Shown in pieces: positions 15,381-24,268 of a stretch of DNA of 28,680 nt. Numbering within the stretch: the stretch's first letter is position 1; every line of letters starts with the position of its first letter. The notes under the pieces were generated by a model. That model was not told the DNA's origin. It did no database searches and worked only from the letters and a program-made list of their open reading frames with translations. The position numbers and the translations under genes were made by a program. The stretch is from an uncultured Muribaculaceae bacterium. Its GTDB lineage: Bacteria; Bacteroidota; Bacteroidia; Bacteroidales; Muribaculaceae. The DNA lies in assembly GCA_910586995.1 (NCBI GenBank), contig CAJUKZ010000016.1, positions 1 through 28,680 on the forward strand. The letters are read 5' to 3'.

Positions 15381-15613
15381 AATGACTACAAATTTAGCGA
15401 TTTTTTTCTGTTCTGCAAACAAGAGATGCCACGATACAGACAATCGCACACATTCAACTACATATCAACATATTAAACCACCAAAAAGCAATCCCCTCAA
15501 CGTCCCGCTCGCCACATTAACCTTTATTAACTGGCATCAGATGTCATTTATCCGGCGGGGGTGCGTCTACTTATACGTAAGAGATTTATTTGAATGAGAG
15601 AAAAAGAGAAAAG
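15381..15613. other. Divergent intergenic region between dnaX and an outer membrane receptor gene
   Basis: A 233-base divergent spacer. The left end holds the dnaX promoter. No TAnnTTTG element was found for the rightward gene. An AT-rich near-palindrome around 15515-15532 (ATTAACCTTTATTAAC) and the GC-rich ATCCGGCGGGGGTGCG near 15550 are the only notable sequences. Confidence 0.5.
15389..15419 (-). promoter_or_regulatory. Promoter of the dnaX operon
   Basis: On the minus strand TTTG (15416-15419) is followed after exactly 19 bases by TAAATTTG (15389-15396), an exact match to the Bacteroidetes consensus. Only 8 bases separate the -7 element from the dnaX ATG at 15380, so the mRNA would begin at or within a few bases of the start codon. 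Confidence 0.7.
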
Positions 15614-18088
15614 ATGAGAACTCTATTATTACGCCTGTCCATATTGTTTTGTCTGCTCACACCTTACGCCATGTCGGCGCAGGTAGCCGGATATTCAGTC
15701 AAAGGGCATGTCGCCGATGAATCCGGTGAGGATGAGGCATTCGCCACGTGCCGTATTTATGCATTGCCCGACACAACCAAAGCCGTGGCTATATGTATAA
15801 CCGACTCGTTAGGGTATTTCGAAAAGAATCTGCCAAAAGCGGGAAAATACTCCATAACTGTAAATTCAGTAGGCAAACTCCCTCTTTCGCAGGAATTCAC
15901 CCTTACGACCGGAAATAAGACCGCTGATCTTGGGACAATGACTATCACCACCTCCAATGCCATGCTTCGTGAGGTATCGGTGACAGCGCAACGCCCGCTC
16001 GTGACCAAGGAGATAGACCGTGTCGGCTATGATGTCCAGGCCGACGAGGATTCTAAGACCAACACCGTGCTCGAAATGCTGCGTAAAGTACCTATGGTCA
16101 GCGTCGATGCCGACGGTACAATAAAAGTCAACGGCTCTACGAACTTCAAAGTATATAAGGACGGACGTCCCAACCAAGCGTTCTCAAACAACGGAAAAGA
16201 CATTTTCGCTGCCATACCCGCTTCCATGATCAAGCGCATAGAGGTAATCACCGAACCCGGTGCGAAATACGACGCCGAAGGCATTGGAGCCATACTCAAT
16301 ATCGTGACGATGGAAAACACGTCGATGGGTGGTGTGATGGGCAACGCCGGCATTCGCGCCCAATCCACCAACGACTTCATACCGGGTGGCAACCTGTGGC
16401 TATCCGCACAGATCAATAAAGTCACATTCTCTATCTACGGTGGAGGTGGTTACAACAGCGGCAAGCAGGGCAAATCTTATTCCACTACAGAAAACACCTA
16501 TAAGGAATCCGGAAACATCTTCAGGTCTGAGACGGATAGCAAGTCGAAAGGCTACTACGTGTGGTTCGGAGGAGAGGCAAGCTACGAACTCGACTCCCTG
16601 AACCTGTTTACCCTCGAACTCAACGGATTCAACTGGGGCGGCAATACTCGCAACTCAGGCTCTGCGTCTATGATAGCAGCAGACGGATCACCAATCTACT
16701 CCTACAATACAAGAAGTCATACACCAGAAAGCAGTTGGCTCGACTTCGACGGATCGTTCAACTACCAGCGGTCTACAAGCCGTAAGGGCGAAAACATCAC
16801 TCTATCATATGCGCTTTCCACAAACCGGAGCATCAACCGCGACACCACATGGTACAGCGACCTCGTGAACTTCCCTCTGGACTATGACAAGAGTTACACA
16901 GACTACAACCTCCGCCTGATGGAACATACTTTCCAGGCCGACTGGAGCCGTCCGTTTGCCGACATACACACCCTTGAGGTCGGAGGCAAATACATACTGC
17001 GCCGCAATCATTCCGACAACGTCCAGCACTACGGCGAGCAGAATCCAGCAAACACCGAATTCACCCACCTGACCAATATCGGGGCAATCTACACCCAATA
17101 CAGCGTACGCCTCGGCAAATGGGGACTCCGCGCCGGTCTGCGTTACGAATTCTCTCGCCTGAAAGCTGAGTTTGACGACAAAGATACTCCCGACTTTGCC
17201 AGCAACCTCAACGACCTCGTACCGTCTGCTTCGGCTTCATGGCAGGCATCAAATTCATCAAGCTTCACATTCAACTATGCCGCACGCATCAACCGTCCCG
17301 GCATCGAATTCTTGAATCCCGTGGTGCAGGAGCAGCCTACATCAGTATCCTACGGTAATCCCAACCTCAAGAGCGCACGCCACAATTCATTCAAACTCAC
17401 CTATATGCTGATCAAGCCTAAATTCAACTTCAACATCTCGGCACAATACGAGATGTCGAACGACGGCATCGTGAGCGAGATGTTCGTGGACGACAACGGT
17501 ATTATAAACAACACATACGCCAACGCCGGACACACCCGACGCTTCGAAGTCAATACATTCATGCAGTGGTCCATAGGTTCTAAGACACAACTTATGATCA
17601 ATGGTGGTTTCGGAAATACCCGCTACACGCAGAACGGAATGAAGCTTTCCCGCTGGGGCTACCGTGGCTTCGGACGCATACAGCAGCGCCTGCCTTGGGA
17701 CATCTCTCTTGAAATAGGCTCATTCGTGATGGGCCCGCAGGTTTCAAGCGTATACTCATATATGAAAGCCCCGGGAATGCAGGGAGTCTTCGTCATGGCC
17801 GGTCTCAGAAAATCATTCCTGAAAGATGACCGCCTCACGGTGAGTCTCAGCGCGCACAATCCAATAGGACGCTCCTCGCGCAACTTCATCAACTACACTG
17901 TCAACGGCGATGTGCTCGGAGAATCTCTCAGCCGCAACTTCAACCAGAAAGGTGTGGGTATCTCTGTATCCTACAGATTCGGCTCAATGAAAGCGCAGGT
18001 CAAGAAGACAAACAAGACCATACAGAACGACGACCTCATAGGAGGCACATCTTCCGGACAGAGCACAGGAGCGGAATCCGGCATGTAA
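15614..18088 (+). CDS. Outer membrane beta-barrel receptor with carboxypeptidase-regulatory domain (TonB-receptor-like)
   Basis: An 824-residue outer membrane protein. I use the ATG at 15614, preceded by AAGAGAAAAG and giving a normal signal peptide (1-22, 'MRTLLLRLSILFCLLTPYA'), with Gln23 following 'MSA'. After it comes a carboxypeptidase-regulatory-like Ig fold ('YSVKGHVADESG', 'SITVNSVGKLPLSQEF'), then a plug-like region ('VLEMLRKVPMVSVDADGTIKVNG', in two pieces) ending in 'IEVITEPGAKYDAEGIGAILNIVT', then a beta-barrel of the OMP_b-brl_3 type. No SusD partner is adjacent, so it is not an obvious SusC. The substrate is unknown. A strong terminator lies 70 bases after the stop. Confidence 0.85.
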   Translation: MRTLLLRLSILFCLLTPYAMSAQVAGYSVKGHVADESGEDEAFATCRIYALPDTTKAVAICITDSLGYFEKNLPKAGKYSITVNSVGKLPLSQEFTLTTGNKTADLGTMTITTSNAMLREVSVTAQRPLVTKEIDRVGYDVQADEDSKTNTVLEMLRKVPMVSVDADGTIKVNGSTNFKVYKDGRPNQAFSNNGKDIFAAIPASMIKRIEVITEPGAKYDAEGIGAILNIVTMENTSMGGVMGNAGIRAQSTNDFIPGGNLWLSAQINKVTFSIYGGGGYNSGKQGKSYSTTENTYKESGNIFRSETDSKSKGYYVWFGGEASYELDSLNLFTLELNGFNWGGNTRNSGSASMIAADGSPIYSYNTRSHTPESSWLDFDGSFNYQRSTSRKGENITLSYALSTNRSINRDTTWYSDLVNFPLDYDKSYTDYNLRLMEHTFQADWSRPFADIHTLEVGGKYILRRNHSDNVQHYGEQNPANTEFTHLTNIGAIYTQYSVRLGKWGLRAGLRYEFSRLKAEFDDKDTPDFASNLNDLVPSASASWQASNSSSFTFNYAARINRPGIEFLNPVVQEQPTSVSYGNPNLKSARHNSFKLTYMLIKPKFNFNISAQYEMSNDGIVSEMFVDDNGIINNTYANAGHTRRFEVNTFMQWSIGSKTQLMINGGFGNTRYTQNGMKLSRWGYRGFGRIQQRLPWDISLEIGSFVMGPQVSSVYSYMKAPGMQGVFVMAGLRKSFLKDDRLTVSLSAHNPIGRSSRNFINYTVNGDVLGESLSRNFNQKGVGISVSYRFGSMKAQVKKTNKTIQNDDLIGGTSSGQSTGAESGM

Positions 18089-18158
18089 ATTGCCCCTGAA
18101 GTTTATTCTGAATCAGAAAAAAAATAGTTTTCATACAATAAAAAACAGACACAACCGT

Positions 18159-18196
18159 CCGGCAGGGCTTGCGAAAGCTCTGCCGGGTATTTTTAG
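18159..18196 (+). terminator. Intrinsic terminator after the outer membrane receptor gene
   Basis: CCGGCAGGGCT (18159-18169) pairs with AGCTCTGCCGG (18176-18186), with one G-T pair and a short GCGAA-type loop, followed by GTATTTTTAG. This is the clearest rho-independent terminator in the window and separates the receptor gene from yidC. Confidence 0.8.
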
Positions 18197-18232
18197 AGTA
18201 TTCGATAATATCCCGAATACTTCACAATATAA

Positions 18233-18263
18233 TTTTCAGAATGGCTAAATTTTAGTAATTTTG
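18233..18263 (+). promoter_or_regulatory. Promoter of yidC
   Basis: TAATTTTG (18256-18263) matches the -7 element; TTTT (18233-18236) lies 19 bases upstream as a partial -33 match. Transcription would start near 18269, giving yidC a leader of about 110 bases. I saw no known riboswitch in that leader. Confidence 0.55.
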
Positions 18264-18380
18264 CGCCTTAATGGATATTCTGCGACATACGCCGCACCAT
18301 TAAGCATCAGAAATTGATGCCCTACAGTGCACCGAACGTAACATAACAAAACAATAAATAAAACCCGAAACACGCAACAA

Positions 18381-20483
18381 ATGGACAAGAACACCCTTTT
18401 AGGTATGCTGCTGATGGGATTGGTCATGTTTGGCTTTTTCTACCTCAACAAGCCTTCCGAAGAAGAAATTGCCGCCGAGAAAGCGCGACAGGAACAGAAT
18501 CTGGCCGCAGCGAGTGACAACAATACAGATAACAACAATGCCGGTATCGCATTTATCGACACTCTGACACTCACCGAACGCGCACAGATCGTACCACTGC
18601 TCAAAGAGTATGGAGCTGCCGAAGGCTCTCTCCGCGTGATCAGGAACGATTATGTAGATATTAACATCGACGAATTCGACGGCATAGGTGGAACAGTAAA
18701 GGTAGCCGGCGCGGACATCGACCTGAGCACTCTGCTTGCTCCAGGGCATCCCGGAATCACACCTGAGCAGTCATCGGAAGCAGTGAAAGCTCTACGGGCA
18801 ACAATAGACGACTATGCCAAATACCGCAGTTTCGCCGCCTACCGTGGAGGCAAGGCCGACACAATCCTGCTTGAAAACGAATCAATGGCCGTGACTCTTG
18901 ACTCCCGCGGCGGACAGGTGAGCAAAGTGGTGCTGAAGAAGTACAAGACAGAGCTTACAAATCCGGCATCGGACATCGTGCTGTTCGACCGTGCGACCAA
19001 CAGCTATGGATTCACATTCACCCCTACCGGCCGCAGATTCAACACCGAAGATTTCAATTTCAAGGCTGTAAAAGTCAGCGATTCAGTAGCCGAGATGCGT
19101 CTTGACCTGGCCGGAGGTGCTTATCTGGCACTACGCTACACTCTCAAGGCCGGCGAATACATCATCAGCATGGACATGCTCCAGAACGGTATGGACCGGG
19201 TATTTGCCTCCAATCTGTCGAGCGTAGGATTCAGTTGGCATCAGCGTATGGGGCGCAATGAGAAAGGTCGCACATTCGAGGAAAGAAACAGTGGCATCTA
19301 CTACAAACTCGTAGCCGATAATCCCGACGACCTGAGCGCCCACGAGGAGACGACAAAGGAATTCACCGAGCGCATGAAGTGGGTAGCATTCAAGAACCAG
19401 TTCTTCTCTGGAGTCGTGATACCGCGCACATATTTCAATTCAGCCGAGATGCATAGTGTCCCCCTGAAAGAAGACGTGCTTTTCGTCAAGGATCTCACCA
19501 TGTCTGCCACAGCCGACTACAGCGCTACAGCAGAGAATCCCCTGTCGTTTGATTTTTATTTCGGACCTAATGACTATCCCCTGCTGTCGTCGCTCGACGA
19601 CAAGATCATGCGCGCCGATGATGAAGATCTCGACATGACACGCCTCGTGCCGTTAGGATGGGGACTGTTCCGCTACATCAACAAATGGATCGTAATACCG
19701 GTGTTCACATTCCTCGGACACTATATCTCCAACTACGGCATCATTATCCTGCTGCTCACCATCTTTATCAAGATCATACTTTTCCCATTCACCTACAAGA
19801 GCTACATGTCGCAGGCCAAGATGCGCGTGCTTGCTCCGGAGATAAAGGAAATCAACGATAAGTATCCCGGCAAGGAAAACGCCCTCATAAGGCAGCAAAA
19901 AACGATGGAGATATACAACAAGGCCGGCGCAAGTCCCTTCTCAGGCTGTCTGCCTATGCTTCTCCAGATGCCTATACTCATCGCAATGTTCGCATTCTTC
20001 CCCTCGGCGATAGAACTGCGCGGCGAGTCTTTCCTGTGGGCCAAGGACCTGTCTGCGCCCGACGTGATCTTCGAACTGCCTTTCACCATTCCTTTCTACG
20101 GCAAAGGTGTATCACTGTTCTGTCTGCTCATGACTGTGACCAACGTCATCTACACCAAAATAAACATGCAGAACCAACCGGGCGGCAACAACATGCCAGG
20201 CATGAAATGGATGATGTACCTGATGCCAGTGATGTTCCTGTTCTTCTTCAATGACTATGCATCCGGCCTTAGCTACTACTACTTCCTGTCGCTTCTCATC
20301 ACGATCGTACAGACATATATCTTCAGACGCGTCGTAGACGAAAAGAAAGTGCGCGAACGCATGCTCGCCAATGCCCGCAAGCCTAAGAAAAAATCAGGCT
20401 TCATGGCCCGTCTCGAGGAAGCCCAGCGCAAACAGCAGGCTATGCTCAGGGAACAGCAGAAACAACAGGGCAAACGACGCTGA
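18381..20483 (+). CDS. yidC: YidC, inner membrane protein insertase
   Basis: A 700-residue YidC/Oxa1 insertase that inserts and folds inner membrane proteins alone or with SecYEG. The N-terminal helix 'LLGMLLMGLVMFGFFYL' (6-22) is followed by the large periplasmic beta-sandwich ('MAVTLDSRGGQVSKVVLKKY') and then the conserved five-helix core: 'GIIILLLTIFIKIILFPFTY', 'SPFSGCLPMLLQMPILIAMF', 'GVSLFCLLMTVTNVIYTK', 'MKWMMYLMPVMFLFFF' and 'LSYYYFLSLLITIVQTYIF'. The cytoplasmic loop carries 'YKSYMSQAKMRVLAPEIKEI'. The tail is Lys/Arg/Gln-rich and could bind ribosomes. It stands alone between a terminator and a hairpin-rich gap; rnpA/rpmH, its partners in many bacteria, are not here, as is usual in Bacteroidetes. 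Confidence 0.97.
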   Translation: MDKNTLLGMLLMGLVMFGFFYLNKPSEEEIAAEKARQEQNLAAASDNNTDNNNAGIAFIDTLTLTERAQIVPLLKEYGAAEGSLRVIRNDYVDINIDEFDGIGGTVKVAGADIDLSTLLAPGHPGITPEQSSEAVKALRATIDDYAKYRSFAAYRGGKADTILLENESMAVTLDSRGGQVSKVVLKKYKTELTNPASDIVLFDRATNSYGFTFTPTGRRFNTEDFNFKAVKVSDSVAEMRLDLAGGAYLALRYTLKAGEYIISMDMLQNGMDRVFASNLSSVGFSWHQRMGRNEKGRTFEERNSGIYYKLVADNPDDLSAHEETTKEFTERMKWVAFKNQFFSGVVIPRTYFNSAEMHSVPLKEDVLFVKDLTMSATADYSATAENPLSFDFYFGPNDYPLLSSLDDKIMRADDEDLDMTRLVPLGWGLFRYINKWIVIPVFTFLGHYISNYGIIILLLTIFIKIILFPFTYKSYMSQAKMRVLAPEIKEINDKYPGKENALIRQQKTMEIYNKAGASPFSGCLPMLLQMPILIAMFAFFPSAIELRGESFLWAKDLSAPDVIFELPFTIPFYGKGVSLFCLLMTVTNVIYTKINMQNQPGGNNMPGMKWMMYLMPVMFLFFFNDYASGLSYYYFLSLLITIVQTYIFRRVVDEKKVRERMLANARKPKKKSGFMARLEEAQRKQQAMLREQQKQQGKRR

Positions 20484-20785
20484 TATCCTGCACCCTCCCG
20501 GATATCCCCAGATACACATTCCCCCGCCGTCCGCTGAAGCGACGCGCGGGGGAATGTCGGTAAGAATACACGAATCCGAAGCAAGAAATCCGTATTTCTC
20601 ACGCCATCCGATTCATCTATATTCCCGGCGGCTAAATCGACGTTAAGCCCCGATTCGTCGAATAGCCATGACAGAGCGTTAAACCAACGCTTACGCACAT
20701 TGTCTTGTTATAGGGCGATGGAGGTATGCTCCGCCCGCATTGCATCACATTATTTACAACATAAAAAAAGACAGAATCTTTCAGA
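20484..20785. other. Hairpin-rich intergenic region between yidC and a receptor gene
   Basis: About 300 bases without a credible gene. It contains four inverted repeats in order: a perfect 12-base stem at 20516-20557, ATTCG-T-CGAAT at 20653-20663, AGCGTT-AAACC-AACGCT at 20675-20691, and GGGCG...CGCCC with an inner GAG/CTC at 20713-20736. No TAnnTTTG promoter was found for the downstream gene. The last three may form a structured leader or a small RNA. Confidence 0.5.
20516..20557 (+). terminator. Perfect 12-base-pair hairpin after yidC, probable terminator
   Basis: ACATTCCCCCGC (20516-20527) and GCGGGGGAATGT (20546-20557) are perfect inverted copies. The 18-base loop can pair further (CGCT-GA-AGCG). 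No T-run follows, so a simple rho-independent terminator is not proven; it may instead protect the yidC mRNA 3' end. Confidence 0.5.
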
Positions 20786-23611
20786 ATGAACACGAGCCGG
20801 ACTCCAAGAAATCTGAAATTAGCCGCATTTATCGTAATCATGGCGCTGTCGGCACTTTCGGCAGCCGCTTACACAATCACAGGATCTGTAGTAGACGAGG
20901 AAAACCTGCCCCTTCCGGCAGCTACCGTACGCCTTGTCACCGCGAAAGACAGTACTTACGTCAGCGCAGTCACGACACAAGACAATGGCAGATTTGCCAT
21001 ACGAAACATAACCGACGGCAACTATAAGCTGATAGCAAGCTATCTCGGATACAGGCAGTATATAATGACTCTAAAGGTATCCGGCAAAAACATATCTGCC
21101 GGCACAATTGCTCTTGAACCATCGTCCATTCAACTGAAAGAGGCGACCGTCACAGGCATACGCACGCCAATAAAGGTAATGCAGGACACGGTGGAATTCA
21201 ATGCCGATTCTTACAAGACACAACCGAACGCCGTGGTGGAAGACCTGCTCAAACGCCTCCCCGGCGTGGAGGTTGACTCAGACGGAAAAATCACTGCAAA
21301 CGGAAAAGAGGTGACAAAAATACTTGTCGATGGCAAGGAATTTTTCTCCGACGATCCTACCGTGGCTTCGCGCAACCTGCCTGTCGATATGGTGGATAAG
21401 CTACAGGTAGTAGACCGCAAGAGCGACCTGGCCCGCATCACCGGAGTTGACGATGGCGAGGAAGAGACAGTGATAAACCTCACTGTAAAAAAAGGCATGA
21501 AAAACGGTTGGTTTGGAAATGCCGAAGCCGGCTATGGAACAGACGACCGCTACGCAGCCAACTTCAACATAAACCGATTCTGGAACGATAACCAGTTTAC
21601 ACTGCTCGGATCATTCAATAACATCAACCAGCTTGGATTCAACGACGGAAACGCAGGCAGATTCCGCAGGTTCGGGGGCAGCAACGGACTCACTACATCC
21701 GAGGCTCTCGGCATAAACTTCAACATCGGAAACAAGGAGATATTCCGTATCGGAGGCGACATAATGTACTCGCACAGCGACAGAGACACCCGCACCCGCC
21801 AGGAAAGACAATACCTTTTTGCCGATTCCACAAGCTACGAACAGTCTTCGAAGAAGGCGCGCGACCGCGGACACAATGTGAGGGCAGATTTCCGCATACA
21901 ATGGAATCCCGACTCATCTAATACTTTCGAGTTCAGACCGAACTTCTCGGTCAATATCAACCGGTCTTCATCAATCGACTCGTCGTTCACGAATGCCGGA
22001 GACCAGATGCGTACCCTCGTCACAAAAAGCTTCAACAATTCCGTAGACCGCGGAAATTCCTTTGAATTCGGCGGAGACCTTATATTCAACCATAAATTCA
22101 AATCGCATCCCGGTCGATCGTTCTCAATAAGCGCAAACTACAAATTCAGCAATGTAAGGGAACGCGAACGCACATTCTCCGAGAACATCTTCATGCTGAT
22201 GCAGGATCTCGACACATACGACCAGTATGCAAACAACCGTACATGGAGCAACACCATAAACACCCGTTTGAGTTGGACTGAGCCTATAGGAAATGTAAAG
22301 AACGGCAACTTCATCACCGTAGCCTACCGGTTGCAATACAGATGGAACAACGCGGATAAACTCACCTATGACTATCCTGTCACATATCCCGACGGATTCG
22401 ACATGCCTCCCGTTATAGCCGACGAGGGTATTCTTGATCCTGATCTGAGCAACAGATTCAGAAACTCGTTCATGAATCAGGACATAAGAGCAGGTTTCAA
22501 ACACGTGAGCCGCACATCGACAATCGACGTCGGTCTCTCGCTCACGCCTTCAATGATGCAGTCGACCGACCTGATCAATTCAGACCGCAACATACCTACG
22601 CGCTGGCAATGGAACTACGCGCCATACCTGCGCTACCGCTACAAACTCGGCAAGAACCGTTCGCTAAACCTCGACTACCGCTCGCGTGCATCGCAACCTT
22701 CAATGTCGCAACTCCAGCCTGTGGCCGACATGTCGGACCCTCTGCGCGTTGTGATCGGTAATCCTGACCTCTCCCCCACCTTCACTCATCACATACGCCT
22801 GCGCTTCCAGACATTCTCACCGGAAAAGCAGCAGTCAATAATGGCAATGATGGATGCCCAAGTGGCACAGAACAGCATCGTGTCGCGCACAGAATTCTCT
22901 CAGGAGACCGGTGGTCAGACCACATACTACGAAAATGTGAACGGTGTCTGGAACATCCGCGGAATGACAATATTCTCAACCCCTCTGCGCAACAGACAAT
23001 TCACCTTCAACAATCATATAATGGCCTACTACAGCCGCTCTGTGGGCTTCAACAACAACCTTCGCAACATAAGCGGTTCGCTCAGCCTCAACGAATCATT
23101 CAGCTTTGCCTGGCGTCCTGACTATGCTATGCTTGAGTTGCGTCCATTCTACCGGCTGCAGAACACTACCAACTCGGTACAGGCAGGAGGAAACCGCACC
23201 GTACACTCATACGGCGGGGCTTTCAACGGAACATATTACACCCCCATAGGCATTGTACTCAACACAGACCTGTCTTATTCCGCTACATCAGGATACTCCA
23301 ACGGATACGACACCCGCACATGGATGTGGAATGCATCCGTTTCATACCAATTCCTACGCGACAAATCCGCCACAATAACCCTGAAAGCATATGACCTGCT
23401 GAAGCAGCAGAGCAATATCCGCCGCACTGTCACAGCAAACTACATCGACGACACGATGTACAATTCGCTGACAAGGTATTTCATGGTCACATTCTCGTAC
23501 CGGTTCAACACTTTCGGCAAAGGGAATGAACCTGAATCGAGAAGTGAATTCAGAGGAGGCCCTGGCGGACATCCCGGCGGCCGCCCTGCAGGTCCACCTC
23601 CAGGAATGTAA
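20786..23611 (+). CDS. Outer membrane beta-barrel receptor with carboxypeptidase-regulatory domain (TonB-receptor-like)
   Basis: A 941-residue outer membrane receptor. Signal peptide 1 to about 26 ('LKLAAFIVIMALSALSAAA'). A carboxypeptidase-regulatory-like domain follows ('YTITGSVVDEENLPLPAATV', 'LIASYLGYRQY'), then a TonB-receptor-type plug: 'VVEDLLKRLPGVEVDSDGKI', 'KEVTKILVDGKEFFSDDP', 'VDMVDKLQVVDRKSDLARI'. The rest is beta-barrel ('AEAGYGTDDRYAANFNINRF'). The C-terminus after the last strand is Gly/Pro-rich ('GGPGGHPGGRPAGPPPGM'), an unusual extension since barrels normally end at the final aromatic strand. It has no SusD partner. A small membrane-anchored protein follows after 12 bases. 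Substrate unknown. Confidence 0.87.
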   Translation: MNTSRTPRNLKLAAFIVIMALSALSAAAYTITGSVVDEENLPLPAATVRLVTAKDSTYVSAVTTQDNGRFAIRNITDGNYKLIASYLGYRQYIMTLKVSGKNISAGTIALEPSSIQLKEATVTGIRTPIKVMQDTVEFNADSYKTQPNAVVEDLLKRLPGVEVDSDGKITANGKEVTKILVDGKEFFSDDPTVASRNLPVDMVDKLQVVDRKSDLARITGVDDGEEETVINLTVKKGMKNGWFGNAEAGYGTDDRYAANFNINRFWNDNQFTLLGSFNNINQLGFNDGNAGRFRRFGGSNGLTTSEALGINFNIGNKEIFRIGGDIMYSHSDRDTRTRQERQYLFADSTSYEQSSKKARDRGHNVRADFRIQWNPDSSNTFEFRPNFSVNINRSSSIDSSFTNAGDQMRTLVTKSFNNSVDRGNSFEFGGDLIFNHKFKSHPGRSFSISANYKFSNVRERERTFSENIFMLMQDLDTYDQYANNRTWSNTINTRLSWTEPIGNVKNGNFITVAYRLQYRWNNADKLTYDYPVTYPDGFDMPPVIADEGILDPDLSNRFRNSFMNQDIRAGFKHVSRTSTIDVGLSLTPSMMQSTDLINSDRNIPTRWQWNYAPYLRYRYKLGKNRSLNLDYRSRASQPSMSQLQPVADMSDPLRVVIGNPDLSPTFTHHIRLRFQTFSPEKQQSIMAMMDAQVAQNSIVSRTEFSQETGGQTTYYENVNGVWNIRGMTIFSTPLRNRQFTFNNHIMAYYSRSVGFNNNLRNISGSLSLNESFSFAWRPDYAMLELRPFYRLQNTTNSVQAGGNRTVHSYGGAFNGTYYTPIGIVLNTDLSYSATSGYSNGYDTRTWMWNASVSYQFLRDKSATITLKAYDLLKQQSNIRRTVTANYIDDTMYNSLTRYFMVTFSYRFNTFGKGNEPESRSEFRGGPGGHPGGRPAGPPPGM

Positions 23612-23623
23612 AACAGGAATCAT

Positions 23624-24103
23624 ATGACCATCTTGTCAATATTTACAACTACCGAATTCTACGTCACGATGTTCGTCCTCGCGGGCGCCATCGTGGCGTT
23701 CTCTGCTATGCCCCGTAAGCGCGGTCCGGTACGCGAACTGCTGCTGCCGGGCAAACTAAGTGCCTGCAGCCCCTCTGCCACACCATCGATCTCTATCGAA
23801 GTCAGACCTGACAATTCCATCGCATTGCTCCGCAGCGGTATCGAAGACGTTGAACCGCTGTCCGACGCAGTCTCCATTGCAGTTGCAATCAGCGGTTTTT
23901 CAATCGATATCACCGAGCGTATACACTCAGTATCATCTTACACAATCACAGAGCCTAAGGCATCATCTGCAATGTTCATAATCGACGGAACTGCACCGGA
24001 ACGCTATCATATAAGGTATACTTCGCCTTCCACCCAGTTAAGCGCGACAATGGCCTTGACTTTAAAGCCGGGAACTAAATACTGTAAAAATCTGGCCAAA
24101 TAA
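23624..24103 (+). CDS. Hypothetical protein with one N-terminal membrane helix
   Basis: A 159-residue protein of no family I recognise. Residues 10-29 ('TEFYVTMFVLAGAIVAFSAM') form one hydrophobic helix, followed by a basic stretch 'PRKRGP' and a soluble, Ser/Thr/Ile-rich, probably beta-sheet domain ('PSISIEVRPDNSIALLRSGI', 'GFSIDITERIHSVSSYTITE'). By the positive-inside rule the soluble part is probably cytoplasmic. It starts 12 bases after the receptor stop, so the two are likely co-transcribed and it may serve that receptor; this is inference from spacing only. No lipobox or cleavable signal is clear. Confidence 0.65.
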   Translation: MTILSIFTTTEFYVTMFVLAGAIVAFSAMPRKRGPVRELLLPGKLSACSPSATPSISIEVRPDNSIALLRSGIEDVEPLSDAVSIAVAISGFSIDITERIHSVSSYTITEPKASSAMFIIDGTAPERYHIRYTSPSTQLSATMALTLKPGTKYCKNLAK

Positions 24104-24177
24104 ACCACCCGGAAGAATGTCGCAACAATTTCGTTGCAAATTTGTGTTAAAGCGGTGATTAATTTGTTGTATTTGTG

Positions 24178-24207
24178 TTGCCGTTTCGTTACTATTTTGT
24201 AATTTTG
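24178..24207 (+). promoter_or_regulatory. Promoter of the glutaminyl cyclase gene
   Basis: TTG (24178-24180) and TAATTTTG (24200-24207) are separated by 19 bases, matching the Bacteroidetes consensus. The leader to the ATG at 24269 would be about 55-60 bases. The upstream stretch 24138-24207 is strikingly T/G-rich on this strand. Confidence 0.6.
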
Positions 24208-24268
24208 GCAATTGAAACAACTGAAAAAGTCCACAGTGGCGCATCACACAAGTGCAAATAAATCACTC

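Noticed and set aside
20484..20785. Cobalamin or other known riboswitch before the second receptor
   Set aside because: Hairpins are present, but I could not find the conserved core sequences of cobalamin, TPP, FMN or SAM riboswitches.
15614..23611. Polysaccharide utilisation locus based on the two receptor genes
   Set aside because: Neither receptor has a SusD-like neighbour, and the glycosidases lie on other transcripts, so no locus is called.
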